From Saccoglossus kowalevskii (lineage: Eukaryota > Hemichordata > Enteropneusta > Harrimaniidae), in the NCBI RefSeq assembly GCF_000003605.2, contig NW_003107098.1:184041-199307 (forward strand): a stretch of 15,267 nucleotides of DNA, in the 5' to 3' direction. Made by a program: the position numbers and the translations under genes. How positions within the stretch are numbered: position 1 is the first letter of the stretch; each line of letters begins with the position of its first letter. Shown here piece by piece: positions 14,640-15,267 of this stretch. Below the pieces are notes generated by a model. The model had not been told where the DNA came from. It ran no database searches and saw only the letters and a program-made list of their open reading frames with translations.

Positions 14640-15267
14640 TCTAACATTAATGTACTAACAGTAATGTACCAATTATCATGCACAGTAATCCTTGCAAGCA
14701 AGGCTAAACAATGCACCGTAGTTACTTAACAGTAATGCTTAACAGTAGTGTAACAATAATACACCATAACTGCTAACAGTAATATTTAACGTAGTGTGAC
14801 AATACACCGTAACTGCTAACAGTAATATTTAACAGTAGTGTGACAATACACCGTAACTGCTAACAGTAATATTCAACAGTAGTGTGACAATACACCGTAA
14901 CTGTAACATTTAACAGTAGTGTAACAATAATACACCATAACTGCTAACAGTAATATTTAACGTAGTGTGACAATACACCGTAACTGCTAACAGTAATATT
15001 TAACAGTAGTGTAACAATAATACACCATAACTGCTAACAGTAATATTTAACGTAGTGTGACAATACACCGTAACTGCTAACAGTAATATTTAACAGTAGT
15101 GTGACAATACACCGTAACTGCTAACAGTAATATTCAACAGTAGTGTGACAATACACCGTAACTGTAACATTTAACAGTAGTGTAACAATAATACACCATA
15201 ACTGCTAACAGTAATATTCAACAGTAGTGTGACAATACACCGTAACTGCTAACAGTAATATTTAACA
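14640..15267. repeat. 44-bp satellite with higher-order units, runs off the window
   Basis: Degenerate units from about 14640 become regular at 14774. Unit: TAACAGTAATATTTAACAGT then AGTGTGACAATACACCGTAA and CTGC (44 bases), with variants of 43, 41 and 47. A run of four variants (43+44+43+41 = 171 bases) at 14774-14944 recurs exactly at 15035-15205, with a 43 and a 47 unit between. Each unit can form a small hairpin (CAGT/ACTG and GTGT/ACAC). The array is cut by the window end. Confidence 0.95.

Noticed and set aside
12580-15267. Regular short repeats that could look like a CRISPR array
   Set aside because: Units are directly abutting tandem repeats with no unique spacers, and the genome is clearly eukaryotic.

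Overview
This is a piece of an animal nuclear genome. It is AT-rich, has long non-coding stretches and introns with GT..AG borders, and carries one recognisable multi-exon gene on the + strand. That gene is SIRT7, a class IV sirtuin (nucleolar, NAD+-dependent protein deacylase). The animal is probably an invertebrate: the protein is close to vertebrate SIRT7 in the core but its tail is quite different. I cannot name the phylum from sequence alone.

Layout. Positions 1-276 are the end of an intron. SIRT7 exons follow at 277-350, 1523-1595, 1771-1869, 3896-4126, 7186-7266, 7888-7994 and 8568-8808 (stop codon TAG). They join in one frame to give the last 301 residues. The N-terminus, the promoter and the GAGIS part of the NAD-binding motif lie to the left, outside the window. 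A 3' UTR with a candidate AATAAA at 9066-9071 follows. From about 9100 to 15267 I find no gene I can name, only AT-rich intergenic DNA with two large tandem-repeat regions.

Mobile and repeated DNA. Two introns of SIRT7 each hold an element of about 1.1 kb (1929-3076 and 4538-5613) with imperfect terminal inverted repeats and TA at both borders. The two are diverged members of one family. Each keeps a promoter-like block: an ATTGG (CCAAT) box, a TGACCT-nnn-AGGTCA palindrome, and an ATGGCGG start context followed by a short related reading frame. This is the most unusual thing in the window. An antisense, frame-broken, Tyr/Pro-rich coding-like stretch lies at 6558-6918, in the same intron as the second element. 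A 50-bp minisatellite sits in the first intron (920-1086). A composite array (about 121-bp units with nested 21-bp repeats) lies at 12280-13105. A satellite of about 44-bp units, with higher-order organisation, runs from about 14640 off the right end.

Functionally there is a single host gene. The rest is intronic or intergenic DNA shaped by DNA transposons and tandem amplification. Exon calls rest on translation, splice sites and recalled similarity to the sirtuin family; no database search or alignment was run.
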